Assembly: GCA_002336405.1 (NCBI GenBank)
Contig: DDEJ01000010.1
Location: 1-17,405, forward strand
Length of the DNA: 17,405 nucleotides
From: Rhodobacteraceae bacterium UBA1957
Lineage (GTDB): Bacteria > Pseudomonadota > Alphaproteobacteria > Rhodobacterales > Rhodobacteraceae
Direction: 5' to 3'
Shown here: in pieces, positions 7,150 through 15,006 of the stretch
How positions within the stretch are numbered: position 1 is the first letter of the stretch
Layout: every line of letters starts with the position of its first letter
Program-made: the position numbers and the translations under genes
Notes under the pieces: generated by a model
Told to the model about the DNA's origin: nothing
Database searches by the model: none
Seen by the model: the letters and a program-made list of their open reading frames with translations, nothing else

Positions 7150-7188
7150 GACATAGTTTGGATAGTTTATGTCTTTGGGAATGTCTTT
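7150..7188. promoter_or_regulatory. Dyad GACATA-N12-TATGTC plus a third ATGTC half-site
   Basis: GACATA at 7150-7155 is the exact reverse complement of TATGTC at 7168-7173. The word ATGTCTTT, starting at 7169, repeats at 7181-7188, so three ATGTC-type half-sites lie within 39 bp, about 105-145 bp before the extradiol dioxygenase gene. This arrangement suits binding by a dimeric transcription factor. The factor is not encoded in the window and the function is inferred. Confidence 0.42.
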
Positions 7189-7293
7189 ATCGCTGGCTTT
7201 GGGGATAACTGGCGACGGTGGTGAAGGCTTTTTAGAGAGCAGAATGTGGTCTGGGGCCAGAGACACCTGAACATGACAACTGAGAGAATATGA

Positions 7294-8265
7294 ATGGCAA
7301 TCACAGCGCTTGGCTATCTTGGTGTCCGCTCGGATCGTCGCGACGATTGGAGCGCCTTTGCTGGTGGTCTGCTGGGCATGCAGGAGGTGGACCGCGCTGG
7401 CAAAACGATGGCATTCAGAATGGACGACCGCAAACAGCGCTTGGTGGTGTCTGACGAGCCAGGTGAGACGCTGGCTTTCATGGGGTGGGAAGTCGAAGAC
7501 CGTCATGATCTAGAGTATTATGCGACGCGTCTGGATGCTGCAGGCTATAGGGCAACATATGGCTCACCAGAACTTGCCGACCGGCGGTTTGTCGAGGATA
7601 TTGTGTTTTTTCACGATCCTGCGGGCAACCGGATCGAATTGGTCTGGCGCCCGATGTCCAGCGCAGAGCCCTTTGTGCCGGGACGGCCGATCTCGGGGTT
7701 TCAAACCGGGCCTGTCGGGATGGGCCATGTGGTTTTGCATGTCGATAACATAAATAAAATGTTGCCTTTCTATCGGGATGTCTTGGATTTTAATCTCAGC
7801 GATTATGGCCTTGCGCCGGTGCCACTGTATTTTTTCCATGTCAACCAGCGCCATCACAGCTTTGCGTTAGTCGGGTCGGGTAAGGTGGGGTTCCATCACT
7901 TTATGGTCGAATATCAAAACTTGGATGATGTCGGGCAGGGGTTCGATTTGGCACAGCTTGACCCGGGTCGGGTCGCCTATACGTTGGGGCGCCATACCAA
8001 TGATTATATGACCAGCTTTTACGCGCATTCGCCATCGGGGTTTTTCGTTGAAAATGGCTGGGGCGGACGGGTGATTGATCCACAAACCTGGGAGCCACAT
8101 GAAACCTCGGTTGGACCCAGTTTTTGGGGCCATGAGCGACTTTATTTATCCGAACAAGAGCGCAGCAAGTTTCGTGATATGCGACTGAATAATGCCGCAG
8201 AAGGCCTGCGCACTCCGCCGATGATAGATTGCCCGTGGCTCTATCAAGAATTACAGCGCAGGTGA
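7294..8265 (+). CDS. Type I extradiol dioxygenase, BphC-like (2,3-dihydroxybiphenyl 1,2-dioxygenase family)
   Basis: A two-domain vicinal-oxygen-chelate protein of 323 residues, the size of BphC-type enzymes that open catechols next to a bulky substituent. Only the C-terminal domain carries the iron site: His145 (GMGHVVLH), His202 (FHHFMVE) and Glu253 (FFVENGWGGR). The BphC-type acid/base and substrate residues are also recognisable: His187/188 (NQRHHSFAL), His234 (GRHTND) and Tyr243. It should cleave a substituted catechol with Fe(II) and O2 in the cytoplasm. The start has GAGAGA (7282-7287) six bases upstream. The FAD hydroxylase begins four bases after its stop, so the two are probably co-translated, with the hydroxylase making the catechol this enzyme opens. 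The substrate is unknown; a large aryl or alkyl side chain is favoured by family. Confidence 0.9.
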   Translation: MAITALGYLGVRSDRRDDWSAFAGGLLGMQEVDRAGKTMAFRMDDRKQRLVVSDEPGETLAFMGWEVEDRHDLEYYATRLDAAGYRATYGSPELADRRFVEDIVFFHDPAGNRIELVWRPMSSAEPFVPGRPISGFQTGPVGMGHVVLHVDNINKMLPFYRDVLDFNLSDYGLAPVPLYFFHVNQRHHSFALVGSGKVGFHHFMVEYQNLDDVGQGFDLAQLDPGRVAYTLGRHTNDYMTSFYAHSPSGFFVENGWGGRVIDPQTWEPHETSVGPSFWGHERLYLSEQERSKFRDMRLNNAAEGLRTPPMIDCPWLYQELQRR

Positions 8266-8269
8266 AAGG

Positions 8270-9799
8270 GTGGCGCAGGGCATCTCTGGCAATTTGACCG
8301 CGATAGCGCATTATGATGTCGCCGTTATTGGTTATGGGCCGACCGGTGCAGTCCTGGCCAAGCTGTTGGCGCTTTGCGGTCTGCAGGTGCTGGTGATTGA
8401 ACGTGAGCGCGGTATTTATCCGCTGCCCCGGGCGGTGCATTTTGATGATGAAACCATGCGGGTCTTTCAAACCATTGGCATAGCGGATGCGTTACGTCAA
8501 AAAATCCGCCTGAACCCTGGTATGCGGTTTGTAGATGGCAATGGCAGCCTGTTGCTGGATTGGCCGCGGCCGCAAGAGACCACGTACCACGGCTGGAACG
8601 CCAGCTACCGCTTTCATCAACCTGACCTTGAGGCTTTGCTGCGACAAACGGTGCAGACCCATCCTAACATTACCGTGAAAACCGATACCGAATTGCAGTG
8701 GCTCGGGCCGAACCCTGATCATGTATCGTTGCAGTGTCACGCGGGTGATAGCGGTCTGACATCACGCATGACCGCGTCTTATGTCGTAGGTTGTGACGGC
8801 GCGCGTTCTGCGGTGCGGCAGGCGATGGGCGTGGCCATGGAGGACCTCGGCTTTCGGCAAAGCTGGCTGGTGGTTGATGTTTTGTTGCACCGTGAGATGC
8901 CAGAGCTTGGTGATCATTCGGTGCAGTTTTGTGATGACCAGCGGCCAATGACCTATTGCCGCAGTCCGCAAAATCGCAGGCGATGGGAAATTACAATGCA
9001 GGCGGGCGAAACCGCCGCCCAGATGACTGATCCCGACAGGGTCTGGCAGTTTTTATCGCGCTGGATCACCCCCAAAGATGCGCAGATCGAACGCAGCGTG
9101 GTCTACACTTTCGAATCATCGCTGGCTGAAACATGGCGCAAAGACCGGTTGTTGCTGGCCGGAGATGCGGCGCATCTGACCCCGCCCTTTATGGGGCAAG
9201 GCATGTGTTCGGGTATTCGTGATGCGGCAAATCTGGCGTGGAAGCTGGCGCTGACGCTCAAAGGACGCGGCGCGTCTGGATTGCTGGACAGTTATGGCCA
9301 AGAACGCAGCCCGCACATGCGCGCCTACATAGAGACGGCGATTAAACTGGGACATCTGATTAATTCAATTGACGGCGACAGTGGGCCGGCACGGGCTGGA
9401 GAACCAGCAGATAAAAGCCCAAAGATGGCTTCGATTGCGCCGGGTCTTGGCGGCGCGGCGGCGGCGTGTTTTGGGTTTGCACCGGGGCGCCATACTGGCC
9501 GCTTGTTTGGTCAGCCCCTGTTGGCGGGTGGTCGACGGATGGACGATCTGTGCGGGTATCGGCCGGTTATGATCAGCCGCGCGTCTTTACCCGCCGCGGG
9601 GTGCGCATCTGAGCCTAAGTCTGCTGTGGGGCCGGTCTTTATGGATGCACAAAGCGAACCCGCGTTGGACGCGATACTGTCAGCCTTGCAGGTCAACGCG
9701 GTTTTGGTCCGGCCTGATCGCTATATTTTGGCAACTGCTGTGTCAGATGCAGAAATTACTGCCCTGGCGGGTCTAGAATTCCCCTCGCCGCTCGGCTGA
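8270..9799 (+). CDS. MhpA-like FAD-dependent aromatic hydroxylase
   Basis: A group A flavoprotein monooxygenase of 509 residues that should hydroxylate a phenolic ring, probably next to an existing hydroxyl. Motifs in order: FAD-binding GYGPTG (21-26) with Glu44 ending the second strand, PRAVHFDDETMR (53-64) as in 3-(3-hydroxyphenyl)propionate hydroxylase, the DG motif GCDGARSAVR (174-183), and LLLAGDAAHLTPPFMGQG (294-311). A shortened C-terminal thioredoxin-like region follows (MhpA is about 554 aa). The start is GTG at 8270, immediately after the dioxygenase gene; the site before it is weak, which fits translational coupling. It differs clearly from the second hydroxylase at 11748, so it is not a recent duplicate. 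Confidence 0.88.
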   Translation: MAQGISGNLTAIAHYDVAVIGYGPTGAVLAKLLALCGLQVLVIERERGIYPLPRAVHFDDETMRVFQTIGIADALRQKIRLNPGMRFVDGNGSLLLDWPRPQETTYHGWNASYRFHQPDLEALLRQTVQTHPNITVKTDTELQWLGPNPDHVSLQCHAGDSGLTSRMTASYVVGCDGARSAVRQAMGVAMEDLGFRQSWLVVDVLLHREMPELGDHSVQFCDDQRPMTYCRSPQNRRRWEITMQAGETAAQMTDPDRVWQFLSRWITPKDAQIERSVVYTFESSLAETWRKDRLLLAGDAAHLTPPFMGQGMCSGIRDAANLAWKLALTLKGRGASGLLDSYGQERSPHMRAYIETAIKLGHLINSIDGDSGPARAGEPADKSPKMASIAPGLGGAAAACFGFAPGRHTGRLFGQPLLAGGRRMDDLCGYRPVMISRASLPAAGCASEPKSAVGPVFMDAQSEPALDAILSALQVNAVLVRPDRYILATAVSDAEITALAGLEFPSPLG

Positions 9800-9844
9800 T
9801 GTCAGGCGCGGTGCGGGTGCGATGGGTGGCGCGCGTATCAATTG

Positions 9845-9863
9845 CAGTTGTCGGGTGCAACTG
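9845..9863. terminator. Inverted repeat CAGTTG-N7-CAACTG after the block B hydroxylase
   Basis: Perfect six-base arms surround seven bases, 46 bp after the hydroxylase stop. A G run, not a T run, follows, so it is a poor intrinsic terminator. It could instead be a regulatory dyad for block C. Only the symmetry is certain. Confidence 0.28.
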
Positions 9864-9947
9864 GGGGGTGATCGACATCTTATTAAGTGTGGGCCTGACC
9901 AGATTTTGCGCGGTGAAGGCGTGCGGGCAGGTCGTGCGCTATTACAG

Positions 9948-9999
9948 TTGTTTGTTTGGAAAATTGTGAAACAAGCCGATTGCAAAATAATAATAATAT
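9948..9999 (+). promoter_or_regulatory. Candidate block C promoter with LysR-type T-N11-A dyad
   Basis: TTGTTT (9952-9957) and AAACAA (9969-9974) form an inverted repeat with 11 bases between the arms, the T-N11-A shape typical of LysR-type regulator sites. It overlaps a possible -35 hexamer TTGTGA (9964-9969), with TAATAA (9988-9993) 18 bases downstream as a possible -10. The AT-rich stretch stands out from its surroundings and ends 21 bp before the first gene of block C. The assignment is by pattern; no LysR gene lies in the window. Confidence 0.42.
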
Positions 10000-10019
10000 G
10001 AGACTATGAAGCCGGTGAT

Positions 10020-10874
10020 ATGGCAGGGATGGTGATGGGCAAGACTGCAGTTCAGGCGGGTGCGTATCTGCATCATTTGGCGTTTGAAAGTTCTAAACCG
10101 GCACGTCTGGCGGCGTTTTATGGCAATGCTATGGATATGGAGGTGACGCAGCTGTCCCACAGTGAATGGCGTTGTGAAGGGCCGGGGCGGCGGATGATTG
10201 TGGTGGCTGGCACCGACAAGCAACTGGCCTATGCCGGTTTTGCCTGTCGTGATCAGGCGGGGCTGGTAGCGCTGCGGCTCAGGGCGCAGCAAGAAAATCT
10301 TGAAGTTTTGAATAGCCCGTCGCCCTATTTTCAACCCGGTGCTTTCGCACTGTACGACCCCAGTGGTCAGACCGTTTGCTTTGGCCTTGCCGAGCCTGTG
10401 CAAAATAATCGCACAGGTCTTCCCGGACCGGTACAACATTTGACATTTGCCGCTTCAGACGTCGAGGCGTTTGTCGCCTTTTATCAAGACAGGCTGGGGT
10501 TTTTGCTGACAGACCGGGTGCTGCATGATGATGGTACCTTGGCGACGGCGTTTTTGACCTCAAACCATGAACATCACACGCTGGCGTGTTTTCAGTCTGA
10601 TCGTAACGGCGTGGACCACCATTCATATGAGGCTGGCGACTGGGGTTATATTCGCGACTGGTGTGATCATTTTGCCAGCCATGATATTCAACTGGACTGG
10701 GGGCCGGGGCGGCATGGTCCGGGCAATAATCTGTTTGTTTTTATAACGGATCCAGATGGAAACTGGATTGAGGTGTCGGCCGAATTAGAAGTGATCTATG
10801 ATCGTGGTGTGGTGGATTGGCCCCAGCACCCGCGTACTTTAAATAAATGGGGCCGCGCGATAATGCGCTCTTGA
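10020..10874 (+). CDS. Second type I extradiol dioxygenase (VOC superfamily)
   Basis: A two-domain vicinal-oxygen-chelate protein of 284 residues. The C-terminal domain has a complete 2-His-1-carboxylate iron set: His140 (PVQHLTFA), His200 (VDHHSYE) and Glu251 (GNWIEVS). A GRHGPGNN motif (230-237), typical of catechol 2,3-dioxygenase-type enzymes, precedes the last strand, so it should perform meta cleavage of a catechol. It resembles the dioxygenase at 7294 only in fold and metal site; it is shorter and lacks the GWGGR signature. Three in-frame ATGs (10020, 10029, 10035) compete; the third has CAGGGA (10024-10029) five bases upstream and may be the true start, shortening the protein by five residues. 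It is the first gene of block C, 19 bp before the FAA-hydrolase-family gene. Confidence 0.87.
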   Translation: MAGMVMGKTAVQAGAYLHHLAFESSKPARLAAFYGNAMDMEVTQLSHSEWRCEGPGRRMIVVAGTDKQLAYAGFACRDQAGLVALRLRAQQENLEVLNSPSPYFQPGAFALYDPSGQTVCFGLAEPVQNNRTGLPGPVQHLTFAASDVEAFVAFYQDRLGFLLTDRVLHDDGTLATAFLTSNHEHHTLACFQSDRNGVDHHSYEAGDWGYIRDWCDHFASHDIQLDWGPGRHGPGNNLFVFITDPDGNWIEVSAELEVIYDRGVVDWPQHPRTLNKWGRAIMRS

Positions 10875-10893
10875 ACGCAATGGAAATAAACGC

Positions 10894-11751
10894 ATGAAAT
10901 TTGTAAGTTATACACGCTGTGGATACAGCGGATTTGGGCTGGTTGTCGACGGTGGCATTGTTGAATTGGCGGGCCGCTTGGACGTTGGTGTCACCACTCT
11001 GAGGCAGGCGATTTGCGCTGATATATTGGCGCTGGCGGGCCCCTATGCCAAAGGCCGTGGGGCCGAACTGGGGTGGTCTGACCTGACCTTGTTGCCGGTG
11101 ATACCGGACCCTGCCAAAATTCTGTGTATTGGTTTGAACTATCAAAAACACAAGGAAGAAACCGGTCGCCCTGATGTGGATAATCCCACGATCTTTACCC
11201 GGTTTTCCGACACGCAGGTTGGACATGGACAACCGCTGGTCAAACCCAATGTGACTGAGCGCTTTGATTATGAGGGGGAGATGGCGGTGATCATCGGGCG
11301 TGCAGGGCGCAATATCGCTGAGACAGATGCGCTGGGCCATGTCGCGGGTTACGCCTGTTACAATGAGGGCAGCGTGCGCAATTGGCAGCGTCACACATCC
11401 CAGTTCACCCCCGGTAAAAACTTTCCCGGTACTGGCGCTTTTGGGCCTTATCTGGTCACTCCTCAAGAAGTTGGCGATTACCGCGCCCTGCCGATCCAGA
11501 CCCGTCTTAACGGCCGCGTCATGCAAGAAGCCACGCTGGCCGATTTGATTTTCCCGGTCGAGCAGTTGATCGCCTATGTATCGCAATTTACGCCTCTGGC
11601 ACCGGGCGATGTGATCGTGTCGGGAACCCCCGGTGGGGTCGGCGACAAAAGGGATCCGCCGGTCTATATGGTGCCCGGTGATACGGTCGAGGTTGAGATC
11701 GGGGCGCTGGGTATTTTGCGCAATCCTGTCGTGGCTGAAACCGCTGCATGA
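10894..11751 (+). CDS. Fumarylacetoacetate hydrolase (FAA) family enzyme
   Basis: The 285-residue protein has the FAA-hydrolase fold: ILCIGLNYQKHKEE (76-89), the metal motif DYEGEM (125-130, Glu127 and Glu129), NEGSVRNWQRH (157-167), GKNFPGTGAFGP (174-185) and GDVIVSGTPGGVG (238-250). The family hydrolyses C-C bonds in 1,3-diketo acids or hydrates/isomerises oxo-dienoates, with Mg or Mn. Between a meta-cleavage dioxygenase and an aromatic hydroxylase it is the natural candidate to process the ring-opened product. The third metal-binding acid, usually Asp in an NDxSxRDxQ context, is Glu158 here, and the later Asp is Asn163. Its stop overlaps the next start by four bases (ATGA). Confidence 0.9.
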   Translation: MKFVSYTRCGYSGFGLVVDGGIVELAGRLDVGVTTLRQAICADILALAGPYAKGRGAELGWSDLTLLPVIPDPAKILCIGLNYQKHKEETGRPDVDNPTIFTRFSDTQVGHGQPLVKPNVTERFDYEGEMAVIIGRAGRNIAETDALGHVAGYACYNEGSVRNWQRHTSQFTPGKNFPGTGAFGPYLVTPQEVGDYRALPIQTRLNGRVMQEATLADLIFPVEQLIAYVSQFTPLAPGDVIVSGTPGGVGDKRDPPVYMVPGDTVEVEIGALGILRNPVVAETAA

Positions 11752-13421
11752 CAGCAGAAGAGGCCATAAAAACCGACGTTTTGGTTGTCGGGGCAGGGCC
11801 AACGGGCCTGCTGTTGGCAAATCTTCTTGGTGCTATGGGGGTGAGCACCACCCTTGTAGAGACCCATGACGACACCGTGCAAGACCCGCGTGCGGTGTCG
11901 ATTGATGACGAAGCCATGCGGGCACTTCAGGCTGCTGGTTTGGCCGGTGAGATCGCGGCGATCAGCGTGCAGGGCTATGGGTCGATCTACCGCGGACCAT
12001 CAGGCAAAGCATTTGCCAGCGTGATGCCAACCGGCAAAGACTATGGCTTTGACAAGCGGAACGCCTTTGAACAACCAGCGTTTGAGGCCGTGTTGCGCAA
12101 GGCACTTGCCCGCTATCCCCATGTGACGGCACATTTTGGCACCGAGATGACGGCGTTTGAGCAATCAAGCGATAGCGTACAGGCCACCGTTTGCGCCCGT
12201 GATGCGCAGGAGCAGTCGTTGCATGCACGCTATATGGTGGCCTGTGATGGGGGCAGGTCGCCAGTGCGCAAGATGCTTGGAATTGCCATGCAAGGTGCCA
12301 CATTTGAAGAACCATGGTTGATTGTTGATCTTAAGACCACGCGCAACCGTTGCTTTCACACCGAGGTGTTCTGTGATCCAGCCCGCCCTTGTATCACCTT
12401 GCCGGGTCCGGGCGGGATCAGACGGTACGAGTTTAAGCTGCATCCTGGCGAAGCGGCCGTTGCCGCCGTTCAAGACGATTTTATTCGTGGGCTTCTGGCC
12501 GCTGTCGGCCCCGATCGCGATGAGGCCTTTCGCCGCGTACGGGTCTATACGTTTCATGCGCGTATCGCCGAGCGCTGGCAAGATGGACGGGTGTTTCTGG
12601 CCGGGGACGCGGCGCACCTGACACCGCCCTTCGCCGGTCAGGGCATGAACAGTGGCCTGCGAGATGCGCATAATCTGGGCTGGAAACTTGCCGAGGCGCT
12701 GCACATGGAGTGCCCTAAGGATCTGTTGGCCAGTTATGAAATTGAACGCAAGCCCCACGCTTGGTCGCTGATCCGTCTGGCGCTGCGCATGGGCCAAGTG
12801 ATGATGCCGGCGTCTTGGGTGCAGGGCATGGGCACCCGGGCGCTCTTTCGATTGCTGACACTGTTCCCTGCGGCGCGTGAGTATGTCATGCAGATGAAAT
12901 ACAAGCCCAAGCCGCGGTTTGAGGCGGGGTTTATCTGGCATACTGCACGGCCGCGCAAAACCTCGGTTGTCGGACAGATGCTGCCGCAGCCGGTGGTCGA
13001 GGCCACAGATCGCTGTACGTATCTTTTGGATGATGTTCTTGGCGACCGACCAACGCTGCTGATTTTATCAAAACAGCCAGACATTGCGCTGTCGTATGAT
13101 CTGATGTGCCGATTTGAAGCTTTGGGTATTGCGGTTCTTGGGGTGACGCCGCACAGTATGAACCCAGTAGCCACGACCTTTCCTGTCTTTCGCGACAAAA
13201 GCCGGGGCTTGTCAAATCTGCCTTATGCCGCTTATGTCGGGTATGGGCTGTTGATCCGTCGGGATCGTTATATTGCCGCTGCCCGTCCCGTGGCACAGCT
13301 TGAGGGCCTGCTCGAGATCGGGCGGCACCTATCCCCGGGGCGCGTCGTGCCCCCAACAACCAGAGCGACGACAGCTGCCAAAGGCGCAGACCAATACCAA
13401 GCCGTTGCCGAAACTGCCTGA
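11748..13421 (+). CDS. MhpA-like FAD-dependent hydroxylase (3-(3-hydroxyphenyl)propionate hydroxylase family)
   Basis: The 557-residue length equals that of MhpA (about 554). Motifs: GAGPTG (15-20), PRAVSIDDEAMR (47-58), CDGGRSPVRKMLG (166-178), VFLAGDAAHLTPPFAGQG (282-299) and MNSGLRDAHNLGWKLA (300-315). A MKYKPKPRF segment near residue 385 matches the MhpA MRFKPMPQY region, and a C-terminal thioredoxin-like domain ends with RRDRYIAAA, similar to the RPDRFVAAT of MhpA. It should hydroxylate a phenol to a catechol using NADH and O2. The ATG overlaps the FAA-family stop by four bases; dctP starts 25 bp downstream. The substrate need not be 3-hydroxyphenylpropionate: no mhpC, mhpD or mhpE homologue lies nearby. 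Confidence 0.9.
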   Translation: MTAEEAIKTDVLVVGAGPTGLLLANLLGAMGVSTTLVETHDDTVQDPRAVSIDDEAMRALQAAGLAGEIAAISVQGYGSIYRGPSGKAFASVMPTGKDYGFDKRNAFEQPAFEAVLRKALARYPHVTAHFGTEMTAFEQSSDSVQATVCARDAQEQSLHARYMVACDGGRSPVRKMLGIAMQGATFEEPWLIVDLKTTRNRCFHTEVFCDPARPCITLPGPGGIRRYEFKLHPGEAAVAAVQDDFIRGLLAAVGPDRDEAFRRVRVYTFHARIAERWQDGRVFLAGDAAHLTPPFAGQGMNSGLRDAHNLGWKLAEALHMECPKDLLASYEIERKPHAWSLIRLALRMGQVMMPASWVQGMGTRALFRLLTLFPAAREYVMQMKYKPKPRFEAGFIWHTARPRKTSVVGQMLPQPVVEATDRCTYLLDDVLGDRPTLLILSKQPDIALSYDLMCRFEALGIAVLGVTPHSMNPVATTFPVFRDKSRGLSNLPYAAYVGYGLLIRRDRYIAAARPVAQLEGLLEIGRHLSPGRVVPPTTRATTAAKGADQYQAVAETA

Positions 13422-13446
13422 GACACAACATAGAGGAGAAAATATC

Positions 13447-14475
13447 ATGGTTTACTGGAAGGCGCTGGTCGCCACATCCCTGCTGACTGTCAGCATGGGC
13501 GCCGCTGTTGTGGCAGAGAGTGTCACACTGAAATTTCATTCATTCCCGCCGATGCCGGCCAATTCGAATGCCAAATTTGTCAAACCTTGGGCCGATAAGG
13601 TTACGGCTGAATCCAACGGCGAGATCACGGTCGAAATGTATGCATCCATGCAACTTGGCGGCAAACCACCGCAGCTGGTAGATCAAGTGCGCGAGGGCGT
13701 GGTCGACATCATCTGGACTGTGGCAGGCTATACGCCGGGCCGGTTTCCGCATTTAGAGGCGTTTGAATTGCCCTTTATGCCCGCCTCAGCCGAGGCAACA
13801 TCGCAGGCTGCGCATGAATATATGATGACCATTGGGGCGGAGGACTTAAAAGATTATAAAGTCTTGGCGGTCCATGTTCATGCTCCGGGTACCATTCATA
13901 CCAAAGATACGCTGGTCAAATCAGCCTCGGATTTAAACGGTTTGAAAATGCGTGGTCCAACACGGGTGATCAGCCAGATGCTGGGTGGCTTGGGCGCGAC
14001 CCCGGTGGGAATGCCGGTGCCACAGGTCGCCCCTTCGCTGTCCAAAGGTGTGATTGATGGCATGGTTGTGCCATGGGAAATCATGCCATCTTTCAAACTG
14101 CATGAGTTGACCAAATCTCACACCACATTGTCGGGTGATCGCGGCCTGTATACTGCGCCGTTCCTGCTGTTGATGAATAAAGCCAAATATGAAGCGATGT
14201 CGGACGCACAGAAAAAGGTGATCGACGATAACTCGGGCATGGCACTGGCCAAATTGGCCGGTCAGCTTTGGGATGGATTTGAGGCTCCTGCACGGGCGCT
14301 TGCGGAAAAAGCGGGTGGCGAGTTCCACGAGCTGTCTGGCGCCGAGCTTGATGAGATGAAGGCCGCAGGTGCCACACTGGTGGATGCGTGGATTGAAAAG
14401 GCCAACGGTGACGGTCTTGATGGCGCAGCATTGGTTGAAACCGCGCGCAGTCTTGTGGCGAAATATGCCGACTGA
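13447..14475 (+). CDS. dctP: TRAP transporter periplasmic solute-binding protein
   Basis: The 342-residue protein begins with a signal peptide of about 23 residues, probably cut after VVA, and then LKFHSFPPM as the first strand of the DctP fold. Typical family features follow: GVVDIIW (85-90), GYTPGRFPHLEAFELPF (94-110), the conserved Arg in GLKMRGP (Arg169) that clamps a substrate carboxylate, and DGMVVPWE (204-211). It should capture an organic acid in the periplasm and hand it to DctQM. Context makes an aromatic carboxylate likely; the TarPQM transporter for p-coumarate in Rhodopseudomonas is a precedent. The ATG at 13447 is chosen over an upstream in-frame TTG because AGAGGAG (13432-13438) is eight bases before it and the signal peptide starts there. 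Confidence 0.93.
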   Translation: MVYWKALVATSLLTVSMGAAVVAESVTLKFHSFPPMPANSNAKFVKPWADKVTAESNGEITVEMYASMQLGGKPPQLVDQVREGVVDIIWTVAGYTPGRFPHLEAFELPFMPASAEATSQAAHEYMMTIGAEDLKDYKVLAVHVHAPGTIHTKDTLVKSASDLNGLKMRGPTRVISQMLGGLGATPVGMPVPQVAPSLSKGVIDGMVVPWEIMPSFKLHELTKSHTTLSGDRGLYTAPFLLLMNKAKYEAMSDAQKKVIDDNSGMALAKLAGQLWDGFEAPARALAEKAGGEFHELSGAELDEMKAAGATLVDAWIEKANGDGLDGAALVETARSLVAKYAD

Positions 14476-15001
14476 CCAAATACCTGATATGGACGCTCCG
14501 TCGCGCCCGAAGGATATCTTCGGGCGCGTTTTATATCGTGTCGCGCTTGGGTTGGCGGTCTTTGGTGGTCTGACGCTGGTTGTCATCGTTGCTGTGAGCT
14601 TCCTGTCGATCTTGGGGCGGTTTCTGTTTTCCAGCCCGCTTCTAGGTGACTTTGAACTGGTCGAGATGGGTTGCGGGGTAGCGATTGCGGCTTTTTTGCC
14701 GATTTGTCATCTGCAAAAGGGCAATGTTATTGTCGATTTTGTCACGGCGCGCTTCTCGGCAGAAGTCAACACGCTGTTGGATGCGTTCAGCGCTTTGGCC
14801 TTTGGGCTGGTTGCGGCATTTTTTACATGGCGGATGTTTTATGGCGCGCAAGATATGTACCGCTATAACGAGGAAACCATGCTGTTGCAGATTTCCGTCT
14901 GGATTCCGTTTTTGCCAGTTGTATTTTCTTTTTTCATCCTTGCGATCTGTTGTTTTTACACCGCAGCCCGGGACACCCACCATATTTTGCGGAAAGCCTG
15001 A
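14465..15001 (+). CDS. dctQ: TRAP transporter small membrane subunit
   Basis: The 178-residue protein has four predicted membrane segments (about residues 26-48, 64-82, 104-122 and 143-165), the DctQ architecture, with the conserved GDFELVE (61-67) between the first two. It bridges DctP and DctM in Na+-driven uptake across the inner membrane. The start at 14465 overlaps dctP by 11 bases; an ATG at 14489 is a possible shorter start, but neither has a strong ribosome binding site, in line with translational coupling. dctM begins five bases after the stop. Confidence 0.9.
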   Translation: MPTDQIPDMDAPSRPKDIFGRVLYRVALGLAVFGGLTLVVIVAVSFLSILGRFLFSSPLLGDFELVEMGCGVAIAAFLPICHLQKGNVIVDFVTARFSAEVNTLLDAFSALAFGLVAAFFTWRMFYGAQDMYRYNEETMLLQISVWIPFLPVVFSFFILAICCFYTAARDTHHILRKA

Positions 15002-15006
15002 AACAT

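Larger units (their letters stand above)
6941..7293. other. 353-bp intergenic region between pcaB and block B
   Basis: No convincing gene is present; a minus-strand open frame (7054-7506) runs into the dioxygenase gene and shows no domain. The left half has a hairpin that could end the pca transcript (7010-7036). The right half has the ATGTC-type half-sites listed separately and should hold the promoter of the extradiol dioxygenase gene. I see no clear -35/-10 pair. Confidence 0.5.

Noticed and set aside
7054..7506. 150-codon minus-strand frame overlapping the BphC-like gene
   Set aside because: No domain or plausible start, and half of it is the complement of a well-supported gene.
7294..7700. 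N-terminal VOC domain of the BphC-like enzyme as a second metal site
   Set aside because: It lacks the His-His-Glu set; in two-domain extradiol enzymes only the C-terminal domain binds iron.
13273..13446. Upstream start for dctP inside the hydroxylase gene
   Set aside because: A strong ribosome binding site and a signal peptide place the start at 13447.
14950..15006. Upstream TTG start for dctM inside dctQ
   Set aside because: The added residues are out of keeping with the DctM N-terminus; the ATG at 15007 begins directly before the first membrane segment.
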